From the NCBI RefSeq assembly GCF_030159255.1, contig NZ_BSCT01000043.1, forward strand, positions 1 through 64,000: DNA of 64,000 nucleotides. Reading direction: 5' to 3'. Below are positions 43,460 to 52,155 of the stretch, in pieces. A program made the translations under genes and the position numbers. This DNA is from Bradyrhizobium sp. SSBR45G (GTDB lineage: Bacteria; Pseudomonadota; Alphaproteobacteria; Rhizobiales; Xanthobacteraceae). Position 1 is the first letter of the stretch, and each line of letters starts with the position of its first letter. The notes under the pieces were generated by a model. The model did no database searches. It was not told the origin of the DNA and saw nothing but the letters and a program-made list of their open reading frames with translations.

Positions 43460-43728
43460 CGATGCAACCTTCAGTCCTGTCGCTCTCGTCGTGGCCGTGC
43501 GCACCCCCACGCAAGCGACCTGAACTCCACGCCCATGCTAACGAATCGTCATCGAATGCGGCGAAAAGGTGTTTTCGCCGAGTCTCGCTCCTCTGCGCAT
43601 CCGCTTACCGCGCCGGCGCTCGGCCGACCTGCGAAAGACACGCGAACTGTTGGGTTCTAGTGTGGCTGCAGTCGGATATCCGCGTGACAAAGTAGCAACA
43701 TGTCCACGCGGTATTCCGCCCTTCCGCA

Positions 43729-44994
43729 CTAGTTCACCACGCGCCGCAGGATCACCGACGCATTGGTGCCGCCAAAACCAAACGAGTTCGACAACGCCAC
43801 GTTGATCTCGCGCTTGCGAGGCGCATGCGGGACGAGGTCGATCGCTGTTTCCACCGACGGGTTCTCCAGATTGATCGTCGGCGGCGCGATGTTATCCCGA
43901 ATCGCGAGAATGCTGAAGATTGCTTCGACGGCGCCGGCGGCGCCGAGCAGATGACCGATCGACGATTTGGTCGACGACATCGAGATCTTCGGGGCGGCAT
44001 TGCCGAGCAGCCGTTCGACCGCACCGAGTTCGATCTCGTCGCCGACCTGCGTCGAGGTGCCGTGGGCGTTGATGTAGTCGATGTCCGCGGCCGTGATGCC
44101 GGCGCGCTTCATTGCCGCGCTCATGCTGCGGAAGCCACCGTCGCCATCGGGCGACGGCGAGGTGATGTGATAGGCGTCACCCGACAGGCCATAGCCGCTG
44201 ACCTCGGCATAGATCCGCGCGCCGCGCGCCTTGGCGTGCTCGTATTCCTCGAGCACGACGACGCCGGCGCCCTCGCCCATGACGAAGCCGTCGCGATCCT
44301 TGTCATAGGGACGCGATGCGCGCTCGGGCATCTCATTGAAGCCGGTCGAGAGCGCGCGCGCTGCGCAGAAGCCCGCCATGCCGATGCGGCAGATCGGCGA
44401 TTCGGTTCCACCGGCCACCATCACGTCGGCATCGCCAAGCGCAATCAGCCGGCTGGCATCGCCGATGGCATGTGCGCCGGTCGAACAGGCGGTGACCACC
44501 GAATGATTGGGCCCCTTCAGGCCATGCTCGATCGAGACATAGCCGGAGGCGAGATTGATCAGTCGTCCGGGAATGAAGAAGGGGGAGACCTTTCGCGGAC
44601 CGCGCTCCTTGAGCAGGATCGCGGTGTCGGCGATGCCCGACAGGCCGCCGATGCCCGAGCCGATCAGCGTGCCGGTCGCACAGCGATCCTCTTCGGTCGC
44701 GGGGTGCCAATTGGCGTCATCGAGCGCCTGACGCGCCGCGGCCATCGCGAAAATGATGAAATCATCAACCTTGCGCTGGTCCTTCGGCTCCATCCACTGG
44801 TCGGCATTGAAGGTGCCGTCGGAACCATCGCCGCGGGGCACCTGGCAGGCCACCTTGGCGGGCAGATCGGAAACGTCGAACGACTCGATGACGCGCGCAC
44901 CGCTCTTGCCCTGAAGAATGCGCTGCCAGGTCGTTTCAACACCACAGCCAAGCGGCGACACCATGCCCAGGCCAGTGACGACAACCCGCCTCAT
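43729..44994 (-). CDS. fabF: 3-oxoacyl-[acyl-carrier-protein] synthase II
   Basis: A condensing enzyme of fatty-acid elongation. The 421-aa protein has the active-site Cys170 (VTACSTGAHA), His in NAHGTSTQVGD and His in SSIGHLLGAAG. The ATG at 44994 has GGAG 8 nt upstream and restores the MRRVVVTGLGMVSPLG start. It follows acpP on the same strand after a 223-nt gap. Confidence 0.97.
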   Translation of the reverse strand: MRRVVVTGLGMVSPLGCGVETTWQRILQGKSGARVIESFDVSDLPAKVACQVPRGDGSDGTFNADQWMEPKDQRKVDDFIIFAMAAARQALDDANWHPATEEDRCATGTLIGSGIGGLSGIADTAILLKERGPRKVSPFFIPGRLINLASGYVSIEHGLKGPNHSVVTACSTGAHAIGDASRLIALGDADVMVAGGTESPICRIGMAGFCAARALSTGFNEMPERASRPYDKDRDGFVMGEGAGVVVLEEYEHAKARGARIYAEVSGYGLSGDAYHITSPSPDGDGGFRSMSAAMKRAGITAADIDYINAHGTSTQVGDEIELGAVERLLGNAAPKISMSSTKSSIGHLLGAAGAVEAIFSILAIRDNIAPPTINLENPSVETAIDLVPHAPRKREINVALSNSFGFGGTNASVILRRVVN

Positions 44995-45217
44995 GTTCGT
45001 TTCTCCAGACCCGCCCCTTCGGCGCGAGCGGATCGGCTCATGGCCGTCGCGGCACCTCGAGGTCAATTATTCCAGCAACAATGTCTGACATGGCAGCGCG
45101 TTCGAATCAGGCATCGCCTGACGCCGGATGACGGCTCATCGCGACGCCGCCAACAGCAAGAAACCGGTCGACCGCACAACACGGATCGGCCGGTTTCGCG
45201 CAACGCTCGCCGGAGCG

Positions 45218-45457
45218 TCAGCTCTTGGCGTTCTTCTCGAGAAACTTGGTGGCGTCGCCAACCGTCAGGATCGTCTCTGCGGCGTCGTCCGGGATCTCGC
45301 AACCGAACTCTTCCTCGAAGGCCATGACGAGCTCGACCGTGTCGAGGCTGTCAGCACCGAGGTCGTCAATGAAGCTCGCGTTGTCGACCACTTTCTCGGG
45401 CTCGACACCAAGGTGCTCGACCACGATCTTCTTAACCCGCTCGCCAATCTCACTCAT
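45218..45457 (-). CDS. acpP: Acyl carrier protein
   Basis: The 79-aa acidic carrier of growing acyl chains. The phosphopantetheine-accepting Ser37 lies in GADSLDTVELVM. Length and charge are standard. It is part of the leftward fabD-fabG-acpP-fabF order. Confidence 0.98.
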   Translation of the reverse strand: MSEIGERVKKIVVEHLGVEPEKVVDNASFIDDLGADSLDTVELVMAFEEEFGCEIPDDAAETILTVGDATKFLEKNAKS

Positions 45458-45897
45458 CGTTCAACCTCGTGCTTGTTCCTTTAAGACCCGACCCCCGGAT
45501 GATCCGCGTCATCCCGGCCGCTAAACTTCCTTCGCAATCGCGCAAAACCAGATTTGCCCCGCAGCGCCCCTTTACCGAAATCTGGCGGACGACTTGCGGT
45601 CCGAAAACTTCGGAAACGGGGCCACTCACAAACTCCAATCCTCAAGGACTCCGTGGGTCCGATACGCCTCCGACCCAGAGCGCTCAAACAGGAACCCGGA
45701 TCAGGAAGCACCAGCCGACGGAGGCCCGGCGAACGATGGCAGCTCGCCCCGCCAATATACAGGGTTTGGAAATCCTGCAATGGCGTTCTTCGTGCCCTCG
45801 TGGGCGGCCCCGTTACCATACACGCGAATCATTGACCACAACGCCCGGGGCGGCCGATGCGACGTCTTTTCGCCGCATTCCGCCCCGCGGACGCAGG
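45458..45897. other. fabG-acpP intergenic region
   Basis: 440 nt with no gene I can support. Frames on both strands lack family-like composition. A separate acpP promoter is expected here, but no hexamer pair was convincing. Confidence 0.45.
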
Positions 45898-46635
45898 CTA
45901 GATCATCGCCATCCCGCCGTTGACGTGGATGGTCTGGCCGGTGACATAGGCGGCTTCGTTGGACGCAAGATACACCGCAGCTGCAGCAATATCCTCGGGC
46001 GTGCCCAACCGCGCCGCCGGCACCTTCGCCAGGATGCTCTCGCGCTGCTTGTCGTTGAGCGCGTCGGTCATCGGCGTCTTGATGAAGCCGGGCGCGATGC
46101 AGTTGGCGGTCACGCCGCGCTTGGCATATTCGGCGCCGAGCGTCTTGATCATGCCGATGAGGCCGGCCTTGGACGCCGTGTAATTGCCCTGCCCCGGATT
46201 GCCGGTGACGCCGACGATCGAGGTGATCGCGATGATGCGGCCGAACCGCTTGCGCATCATCAGCTTGGTGGCGGCCCGCGACAGGCGGAAGGTCGCGGTC
46301 AGGTTGACCCTGATGACCTCGTCCCAATCCTCGTCGCGCAGCTGCACGAACAGGTTGTCCCGCGTGATTCCGGCGTTGGCGACGAGAATGTCGACCTGCC
46401 CCATCGCCTGCTCTGCAGCCGGCACGAGCGCCTCGACCTCGGTGGCGTCCGACAGGTTGCAGGGCAGCACATGCACGCGGCTGCCCAGCTCGGCTGCCAG
46501 GGTCTCCAGCACCTCGCGGCGCGTACCGGAAATCGCCACCGTCGCCCCCTGGGCATGCATGGCCTTGGCGATCGCATTGCCGATGCCACCGGTCGCGCCG
46601 GTAACCAGCGCGGTCCTGCCACTCAGATCGAACAT
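45898..46635 (-). CDS. fabG: 3-oxoacyl-[acyl-carrier-protein] reductase
   Basis: An NADPH-dependent SDR that reduces the beta-keto group in fatty-acid synthesis. The 245-aa protein has the cofactor loop GATGGIGNA, the NAG motif, and the catalytic Ser139, Tyr152 and Lys156 (NYTASKAG). It follows fabD with a 35-nt gap. Confidence 0.97.
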   Translation of the reverse strand: MFDLSGRTALVTGATGGIGNAIAKAMHAQGATVAISGTRREVLETLAAELGSRVHVLPCNLSDATEVEALVPAAEQAMGQVDILVANAGITRDNLFVQLRDEDWDEVIRVNLTATFRLSRAATKLMMRKRFGRIIAITSIVGVTGNPGQGNYTASKAGLIGMIKTLGAEYAKRGVTANCIAPGFIKTPMTDALNDKQRESILAKVPAARLGTPEDIAAAAVYLASNEAAYVTGQTIHVNGGMAMI

Positions 46636-46670
46636 TCAACTCTCCTCAATGCCGCCTATAACGCAGCGCT

Positions 46671-47630
46671 TTACGACGTCTTGGCCGCGGCCAGTGCATC
46701 CTTGGCAGCCGCGATATCCGCCGGCCCGCCAACGGCGACGCCGACCGCGCCATCCGCAATCCGCTTGACCAGCCCGCTCAGCACCTTGCCGGCGCCGATC
46801 TCGAAGAACCGCGTCACGCCCTGGCTTGCCATATAGGCAATCGATTCGCGCCAGCGCACCGTCCCGGTGACCTGCTCGACCAGACGACGGCGAATCTCGT
46901 CGGGATCGCTGATCGGCGCGGCCAGAACGTTCGAGACGACAGGCGCGGCCGGCGCCTTGATCATGACCTTCGACAGCGCCTCCGCCATCACGTCGGCGGC
47001 CGGCTGCATCAGCTGGCAGTGGAACGGCGCGGAGACCGGCAGCAGCATGGCCCGCTTGGCGCCCTTGGCGCGCGCGATTTCGACGGCGCGGTCTACGGCG
47101 GCCTTGTTGCCGGAAACGACGACCTGGCCACCGCCATTGTCATTGGCGGCCTGGCACACCTCGCCCTGAGCCGCTTCTTCGGCTACCGCCACCGCGGCCT
47201 CGTAATCCATCCCGAGCAGCGCCGCCATGGCGCCCACGCCGACCGGAACGGCCTTCTGCATGGCGAGCCCGCGCGTCCGCAGCAGGCGGGCGGTGTCGGC
47301 AATCGTCAGGCTGCCGGCGGCAGCCAAAGCAGAATACTCTCCAAGCGAGTGACCGGCGACGAAGGCGGCGTCAGCTCCGACCGAGAACCCCGCCTCGGCC
47401 TCCAGCACCCGCAACGTCGCCATGGACACCGCCATCAGGGCCGGCTGGGCATTCTCGGTGAGCTGCAGGGTTTCGGCCGGACCTTCCCAGATGATGGCGG
47501 TCAGCTTCTCGCCGAGGGCGGCGTCGACCTCGTCGAACACCGCGCGCGCCGCCGGAAAGGCATCCGCGAGCGCCTTGCCCATGCCGACGGCCTGGGACCC
47601 CTGCCCCGGAAAAGTAAATGCTGCCGTCAT
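46671..47630 (-). CDS. fabD: Malonyl-CoA:ACP transacylase
   Basis: Loads malonyl groups onto ACP. The 319-aa protein has the FPGQGSQAVGMG opening, nucleophile Ser95 (GHSLGEYSA) and His202 (APFHCQL). The ATG at 47630 is the family start; the frame extends about 100 codons upstream through the shared promoter region and was trimmed. First gene of the leftward fab cluster, divergent from rpsF. Confidence 0.97.
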   Translation of the reverse strand: MTAAFTFPGQGSQAVGMGKALADAFPAARAVFDEVDAALGEKLTAIIWEGPAETLQLTENAQPALMAVSMATLRVLEAEAGFSVGADAAFVAGHSLGEYSALAAAGSLTIADTARLLRTRGLAMQKAVPVGVGAMAALLGMDYEAAVAVAEEAAQGEVCQAANDNGGGQVVVSGNKAAVDRAVEIARAKGAKRAMLLPVSAPFHCQLMQPAADVMAEALSKVMIKAPAAPVVSNVLAAPISDPDEIRRRLVEQVTGTVRWRESIAYMASQGVTRFFEIGAGKVLSGLVKRIADGAVGVAVGGPADIAAAKDALAAAKTS

Positions 47631-47742
47631 GGCCGCCCCCTGAACGTTCCAAAATCCCTGGAATTGAGTAACTTTGGCCGGAAAGACACTGGCCAGGGCG
47701 GTGATGTCAAGCGCGTGACAGGCGCAATTCGACCACTTTCCC

Positions 47743-47770
47743 TTGCCTTGGGGCCGAAAATCGGTATAAG
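47743..47770 (+). promoter_or_regulatory. Candidate promoter of the rpsF operon
   Basis: TTGCCT and TATAAG with 16-nt spacing lie about 217 nt upstream of rpsF, in the fabD-rpsF divergent gap. The spacing and -10 are good; the predicted leader would be about 210 nt and would include the stem at 47923-47982. Confidence 0.5.
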
Positions 47771-47922
47771 GCCCGCCATCCGTGGATCCCGAGCCGGGAG
47801 CTGAACGGACGGTCTCAGCAAATTCTCCCTGTCTAATCTCAACGAGATCCAGGCGACTTTGATGTGGCAGGGCCAGTCGGCCCGTCGTCCCGTGTTCCCG
47901 CCTTCTGAGCTGACGTCTGCGA

Positions 47923-47982
47923 GTCCTTTCCAAAAGGGCTCGAAGGGCTTGACGCCGGGGTTTGCGCCAACATGGAAAGGAC
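47923..47982 (+). promoter_or_regulatory. rpsF leader stem burying the ribosome binding site (S6:S18-type element)
   Basis: Positions 47923-47932 and 47973-47982 form a perfect 10-bp stem (TCCTTTCC core pairing with GGAAAGGA). The 3' arm contains the AAGGA ribosome binding site of rpsF, 5 nt before its ATG. The 40-nt enclosed region has a second potential stem and a CCG. Many bacteria have an S6:S18-binding leader with an exposed CCG that represses this operon; assignment to that class is inference. Confidence 0.55.
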
Positions 47983-47986
47983 AGCC

Positions 47987-48460
47987 ATGCCTCTTTATGA
48001 GCATGTTTTTCTCGCGCGTCAGGACGCGAGCACCCAGCAGGTGGAAGAACTGACGGCCCAGATGACCGGCATCGTCGAAGGTCTGGGCGGCAAGATCACC
48101 AAGACCGAGAATTGGGGCGTTCGCTCCCTCACCTACCGCATGAACAAGAACCGCAAGGCGCACTTCGTTCTGCTCAACATCGACGCGCCGTCCGCGGCGA
48201 TCGCCGAGATCGAGCGCCAGGAGCGGATCAGCGAGGACGTCATCCGTTACCTCAGCGTTCGCGTCGACGAGCTCGAGGAAGGTCCGTCGGCGATGATGCG
48301 CAAGGCGGATCGCGACCGTGAGCGCGACGACCGCGGCGGTGGTTTCCGTGGCGAGCGCGAAGGCGGTGGCTTCCGCGGCGATCGCGAAGGTGGCGGCGGA
48401 TTCCGCGGCGATCGCGGCCCGCGCCGGCCGCGTGAAGAAGAAACGACGGAAGAGGAGTGA
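47987..48460 (+). CDS. rpsF: 30S ribosomal protein bS6 with Arg/Gly-rich tail
   Basis: A small-subunit protein that binds 16S rRNA as a heterodimer with bS18. Residues 1-105 are canonical (MPLYEHVFLARQDAS, then TYRMNKNRKAHFVLLNI). An unusual C-terminal tail of about 50 residues follows, with repeated GGGFRGDREGG-type units and an acidic end (EEETTEEE). The ATG at 47987 follows AAGGA; an ATG five codons upstream lies in the leader stem and was rejected. rpsR follows 5 nt after the stop. Confidence 0.97.
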   Translation: MPLYEHVFLARQDASTQQVEELTAQMTGIVEGLGGKITKTENWGVRSLTYRMNKNRKAHFVLLNIDAPSAAIAEIERQERISEDVIRYLSVRVDELEEGPSAMMRKADRDRERDDRGGGFRGEREGGGFRGDREGGGGFRGDRGPRRPREEETTEEE

Positions 48461-48465
48461 GATAG

Positions 48466-48705
48466 ATGGCTGAAGCCCCCGCCCGCCGCCCGTTCTTCCG
48501 CCGTCGCAAGACCTGCCCGTTCACCGGCCCGAACGCGCCGAAGATCGACTACAAGGATTCGAAGCTGCTGATGCGCTACGTGTCTGAGCGCGGCAAGATC
48601 GTGCCGAGCCGTATCACGGCCGTGTCCGCTAAGAAGCAGCGCGAGCTGGCGCGCGCCATCAAGCGCGCCCGCTTCCTCGGCCTGCTGCCCTACGTCATCC
48701 GCTGA
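48466..48705 (+). CDS. rpsR: 30S ribosomal protein bS18
   Basis: The 79-aa partner of bS6 in the 30S platform. The conserved core is clear: RRKTCPFTGPNAPKIDYKD, then KIVPSRITAVSAKKQRELAR, ending FLGLLPYVIR. Confidence 0.98.
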   Translation: MAEAPARRPFFRRRKTCPFTGPNAPKIDYKDSKLLMRYVSERGKIVPSRITAVSAKKQRELARAIKRARFLGLLPYVIR

Positions 48706-48837
48706 TTGGCGGCCCCGAATCGGCGGCCTCGCGCCGCCGATTCGTTCTTCGGAATTCTCATAAGGCTTCCGGGTCGTCCGGTCGCCGATGGTTGGGGCCA
48801 GTGAGCCTCTAACCGCTCGAAGGGAGCGGGACAGCTG

Positions 48838-49785
48838 ATGATCGGATCGCTTCTCATCGCCATTGCGGCAGGCGCTGCCTCCGCCGTCATGTTCGCCTCG
48901 ACCATGTCGGGCGTGATGATGTCGCTCGTCCTCGCCTCGTTCGCTCCCGTTCCGCTGATGGTCGCCGCCATCGCCTGGGGGCGCCTCTGCGCCGCGATCG
49001 GCGGCTTGGCAGCGACAGCTTGCGTGTTCATGATCTTCGGGGCCGCTCGCGGCGAGCTCTTCGCCCTCGCGGTGGCGCTGCCCGCATGGTGGCTCGGCCA
49101 CCTCGTGCTGCTGGGCCGCCCGGTGTCCGATCCCGCAGGCCACGCCGGGACGGAATGGTATCCGACGGACAACATCCTGCTCTGGATCGCGATGCTCGCG
49201 GCGCTGACCGTCGCGATTTTCCTGGGCACGGACATGTCGCAACTGGAACAGGGCATGCGCCAGCTTTTGCCGCGCGCGCTCGCCCAGGCAGGTGTATCTG
49301 ACGCCGTCGACGTCCAGCGGCTGGTCGAGCTGACGGTGTTCCTGGCTCCGCCGATGATGACCATCATCATGACCGTCGTCCTCAGCGTCAACCTGGCGGT
49401 CGCCGCGAAGATCACATCGATTTCCGGCCGGCTGATCCGTCCCTGGCCCCGCTTGCGAGACACCAAGCTGCCGCTGATGACGATTCCGGCCCTCGTCGCG
49501 ATCATCGGCTTGTGCTTCATGAGCGAGCCGGTCGGCCTGCTGGCCAGGATGACCGCCGCGGCGCTGCTGACGGCCTATGCGCTCACCGGCTTCGCCGTCC
49601 TCCACACGCTGACGCTGCTGATGCGAACCCGTCCGCTCTGGCTCGGCCTTGCCTATGCCCCGCTGCTGACCTTCGTCTGGCCGTTGCCGATGCTGGCCAT
49701 GACCGTGCTCGGCCTCGCCGACGCCGCCTTCGACCTGCGCCACCGCTTCGGGCCGCGGCAGCCGCCGCCGTTGCCGGTGCCGTAA
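48838..49785 (+). CDS. DUF2232 integral membrane protein
   Basis: A 315-aa protein with about eight hydrophobic helices, starting MIGSLLIAIAAGAASAVMFA and including LVELTVFLAPPMMTIIMTVV. It is the YybS-like/DUF2232 membrane protein that alphaproteobacteria carry between rpsR and rplI. Role unknown. The conserved position suggests linkage to growth or envelope synthesis, but this is inference. ATG at 48838 has AAGG upstream. Confidence 0.85.
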   Translation: MIGSLLIAIAAGAASAVMFASTMSGVMMSLVLASFAPVPLMVAAIAWGRLCAAIGGLAATACVFMIFGAARGELFALAVALPAWWLGHLVLLGRPVSDPAGHAGTEWYPTDNILLWIAMLAALTVAIFLGTDMSQLEQGMRQLLPRALAQAGVSDAVDVQRLVELTVFLAPPMMTIIMTVVLSVNLAVAAKITSISGRLIRPWPRLRDTKLPLMTIPALVAIIGLCFMSEPVGLLARMTAAALLTAYALTGFAVLHTLTLLMRTRPLWLGLAYAPLLTFVWPLPMLAMTVLGLADAAFDLRHRFGPRQPPPLPVP

Positions 49786-49834
49786 AAGTTCAACCCCACA
49801 CCAACCGCTTCCGAACATCACAAGGAGAACATCG

Positions 49835-50425
49835 ATGGAAGTCATTCTGCTGGAACGTGTCGCAAAGCTCGGCCAGATGGGCGAGATCGTGAAGGTCAGG
49901 GACGGGTTCGCCCGCAACTTCCTGCTCAAGCGCAAGAAGGCGCTGCGGGCCACCGCCGAGAACAAGGCCAAGTACGAGGGCATGAAGGCCGATCTCGAGG
50001 CCAACAACATCAAGGCGAAGGGCGAGGCTGCCAAGGTCGCCGAGAAGATCGACGGCCGCGACATCGTCATCATCCGCCAGGCCTCGGAATCCGGCCAGCT
50101 GTTCGGCTCGGTCTCGGTGCGTGACATCGTCATCGCGCTCGCCGCCGACGGCATCTCCGTCAGCCGTCCGCAGGTCTGGCTCGACGCGCCGATCAAGACG
50201 ATCGGCAAGCAGAAGATCACCATTGCGATCCACCCGGAGGTCGAGACCTCGGTGACCGTGACGGTGGCCCGCAGCGCCGACGAGGCCGAGCGCATCAAGC
50301 GCGGCGAGGACATCTCGACCCGCCAGGAGGACCGCGACGCCGCCGCCGAGGCCATCGCCGCCGCCGGCGAGTTCTTCGATCCGGAGGCCCAGGACGAGGG
50401 CGCTGCCGAAGCGACGGCGGAGTAA
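49835..50425 (+). CDS. rplI: 50S ribosomal protein bL9
   Basis: A large-subunit protein at the L1-stalk base. The 196-aa protein begins MEVILLERVAKLGQMGEIVKV, has the long connecting helix and C-terminal domain (LFGSVSVRDIVIAL), and extends by about 45 acidic Ala/Glu-rich residues beyond the E. coli length, common in this group. Last gene of the operon, followed by a strong terminator. Confidence 0.97.
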   Translation: MEVILLERVAKLGQMGEIVKVRDGFARNFLLKRKKALRATAENKAKYEGMKADLEANNIKAKGEAAKVAEKIDGRDIVIIRQASESGQLFGSVSVRDIVIALAADGISVSRPQVWLDAPIKTIGKQKITIAIHPEVETSVTVTVARSADEAERIKRGEDISTRQEDRDAAAEAIAAAGEFFDPEAQDEGAAEATAE

Positions 50426-50469
50426 GCGGCGCGTCTCGCGCCTTGCTCCAACGACCTTGCACCAAAAAC

Positions 50470-50498
50470 AAAGCCCGGCTCATCGAGCCGGGCTTTTT
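50470..50498. terminator. Bidirectional rho-independent terminator
   Basis: A perfect 12-bp stem (AAAGCCCGGCTC and complement) with a 3-nt loop. T residues continue past it on the plus strand after rplI, and the A-run on the left gives T on the minus strand after the convergent cytochrome-like gene whose stop is at 50506. Confidence 0.93.
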
Positions 50499-50505
50499 CC
50501 TTGTC

Positions 50506-51309
50506 TCACCGCGATGGCGACGACGGCACCGCGGGATCCGCCGGAACCGACTGAGTCGTCGCCGGCGCCGGCGTCACCGGCGGCACCGGATCGGCGCGCA
50601 GCGATGGCGCCGCGTCGCTCGACTTCGGCGTCTCGACCCGCGGCGGCTCGGAACGGGCACTGTCGTCACGCGACGGCGCCGGCCGGGTCGTCGCGCCGGT
50701 CTGCTCGCCGCGAATCTCCTCGGAGGCCGCGCCGTCCTGGGCCGGCTTCTTGCGCTTGCCATGCCTGCCCTTCTTGCCCGGCGCGCCGCCTTCGCCATCA
50801 GCCGGCCCGGCCGCGGGCTCCTTGGACTCGGCGCCGGCCTCAGGCTTCGGCTCGACCGGCTCGGAACGTTTGGAATGACGGCCGCGGCGGCGCGGCTCGC
50901 TTTGGCCGGCGCTGTCAGCGGCAGCCGCAGGCTTCGCCTCGGCGGGCTCGGTGGCGGCCGCCCGCGCGCGCCGCTCGGATCGCGTCTCCTTGCCGTCCTT
51001 GTTACCGTCCTTGCCCGAATGGCCGCCGGAGCGGACATCGGCCACGCCGTTGGCGATCAGATAGTTGGCGAGCACGCCGGCCATCTCCGGGCTCGTCGTA
51101 TAATGCTGCCGCAGGAATCCAGGCAGCGATCCCGCCGACGTGTTCTTGGCAAGACCGCGCGGCGACTTGTGGCAGACCACGCAGGTCCCGTTGTAGATCT
51201 GCGCCGGCGACTTGCCGGCATCGAGATTTTCCTGCGCCATCGCGGCGCCGGCCAGGCTCACGCAGAACACCGCCACCACCGTCGCCAAATTGAGCGCTCG
51301 GCCCACCAT
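50506..51309 (-). CDS. Cytochrome c-like exported protein with long Pro/Ala/Glu-rich tail
   Basis: A 267-aa protein. Signal peptide (MVGRALNLATVVAVFCVSLA, cleavage at AMA-QE) is followed by a compact single-haem domain with CVVCH (about 43-47) and a possible distal Met (SPEMAGVL) before about residue 95. The remaining 170 residues are a low-complexity, alternately basic and acidic tail. The ATG at 51309 is 7 nt from GGAGA, better than the ATG at 51315. This suggests a c-type cytochrome tethered or scaffolded in the periplasm; redox partner unknown. Confidence 0.8.
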   Translation of the reverse strand: MVGRALNLATVVAVFCVSLAGAAMAQENLDAGKSPAQIYNGTCVVCHKSPRGLAKNTSAGSLPGFLRQHYTTSPEMAGVLANYLIANGVADVRSGGHSGKDGNKDGKETRSERRARAAATEPAEAKPAAAADSAGQSEPRRRGRHSKRSEPVEPKPEAGAESKEPAAGPADGEGGAPGKKGRHGKRKKPAQDGAASEEIRGEQTGATTRPAPSRDDSARSEPPRVETPKSSDAAPSLRADPVPPVTPAPATTQSVPADPAVPSSPSR

Positions 51310-52032
51310 CCTCATTCTCCAGCTATGGTTTTGCCCACACGGTGCCAACCGCAGCAGCAGCCGCCGTGCTTCCCCTCGCCATCGGACGAACATGACGCCC
51401 GCATCGCGGGGCCGCGCCGTGTCCTCGACCGCGATCCTTCGAGGCCAAATCCGGCCACGACATGCCGGACACCGGCTAAGCACCGGCGGCCGCCACCTTT
51501 TTAGCTGATCGGAGAGGGAATGAAAGCGCACAGATGGCGGAGCGCACAGATGTCCATCCTTCCATGTGGATTGCGAATGACGGCCTTGTACCCATGGGTG
51601 TGGCACGGCTTATGCCTCGCAACTAACATAGTAGTGGTTCGACGGGAACCAAACGGTTCTCAACGCATCGTGTGCGACGTCAGGGCAAATCAGCATCTCA
51701 CGAGGATCGCTCGCTGAGTGGTCTGCGAGCATCTCGGCGTCGCCTTCCACGACACGCTCTTGCTCCGCTGCGCCGGGCTGCTCGAGAACGACGGCGTGAT
51801 GGAGCTGCATTCGATCGGACGCTCCGAGGGATCGGACGCCACCGATCCGTGGATCGCCCAATACGTCTCCTCCGGTGGCGACATCCCCGCACTGGTCACG
51901 CACGTCGCTGATGGGCCGCACAGCCTCGATATGAAAACCTCTGCGCAGCCGTCTCAAATTTTCATCAAACAAATGGTTCGATCTGTGAACTGGCTCACAG
52001 ACCCCGTGGCAGCCCGGCCGTAGAGTCCCGGC
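51310..52032. other. 723-nt gap with a degraded gene
   Basis: The left half shows no gene. A remnant of a cyclopropane-fatty-acid synthase-type methyltransferase occupies about 51718-51912. The right end leads into a 40-codon microprotein. No promoter was identified with confidence. Confidence 0.5.
51718..51912 (+). pseudogene. Fragment of a cyclopropane-fatty-acyl-phospholipid synthase-type methyltransferase
   Basis: Translation of this frame gives CEHLGVAFHDTLLLRCAGLL, then NDGVMELHSIGRSEGSDATD, then PWIAQYVSSGGDIPALV. This follows the internal consensus I recall for Cfa-type SAM methyltransferases (F/CEHVG..YD, DGV..LHSIGR, PWI.KYIFPGG.IPAL). The expected aromatic residues in the FPGGY stretch are replaced. 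A stop codon immediately precedes the segment, and neither the SAM-binding N-terminal part nor the C-terminal part is found. It is a decayed internal fragment and not a functional gene. Confidence 0.72.
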
Positions 52033-52155
52033 ATGAACCAGAGCCACACCCGAGCCATGCTGGACCCCAAGACCGACTTCAGCACCGATTACGCGCTGAT
52101 TGCCGCCGGCGTGGGCGCATCGCTCATTGCCCTGCTCTATCTGCTGCTGATCTGA
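52033..52155 (+). CDS. 40-aa Flp-pilin-like membrane microprotein
   Basis: A 40-codon ORF with a hydrophilic N-terminus and a C-terminal hydrophobic helix, TDYALIAAGVGASLIALLYL. This stretch resembles the conserved N-terminal segment of Flp/Tad pilins (EYxLIAAGI). The Gly before the prepilin cleavage site and the usual Glu are absent (Asp instead), so normal prepilin processing is doubtful. It could be a stand-alone membrane microprotein or a pilin relic. No Tad genes lie nearby. Confidence 0.5.
   Translation: MNQSHTRAMLDPKTDFSTDYALIAAGVGASLIALLYLLLI

Noticed and set aside
45091..45125. T-loop-like GTTCGAATC suggesting a tRNA
   Set aside because: Flanking bases do not form a T-stem, acceptor stem or anticodon arm.
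48247..50451. 734-codon open frame opposite rpsF to rplI
   Set aside because: It spans several well-supported genes on the other strand and has a Ser/Arg/Gln-rich shadow composition.
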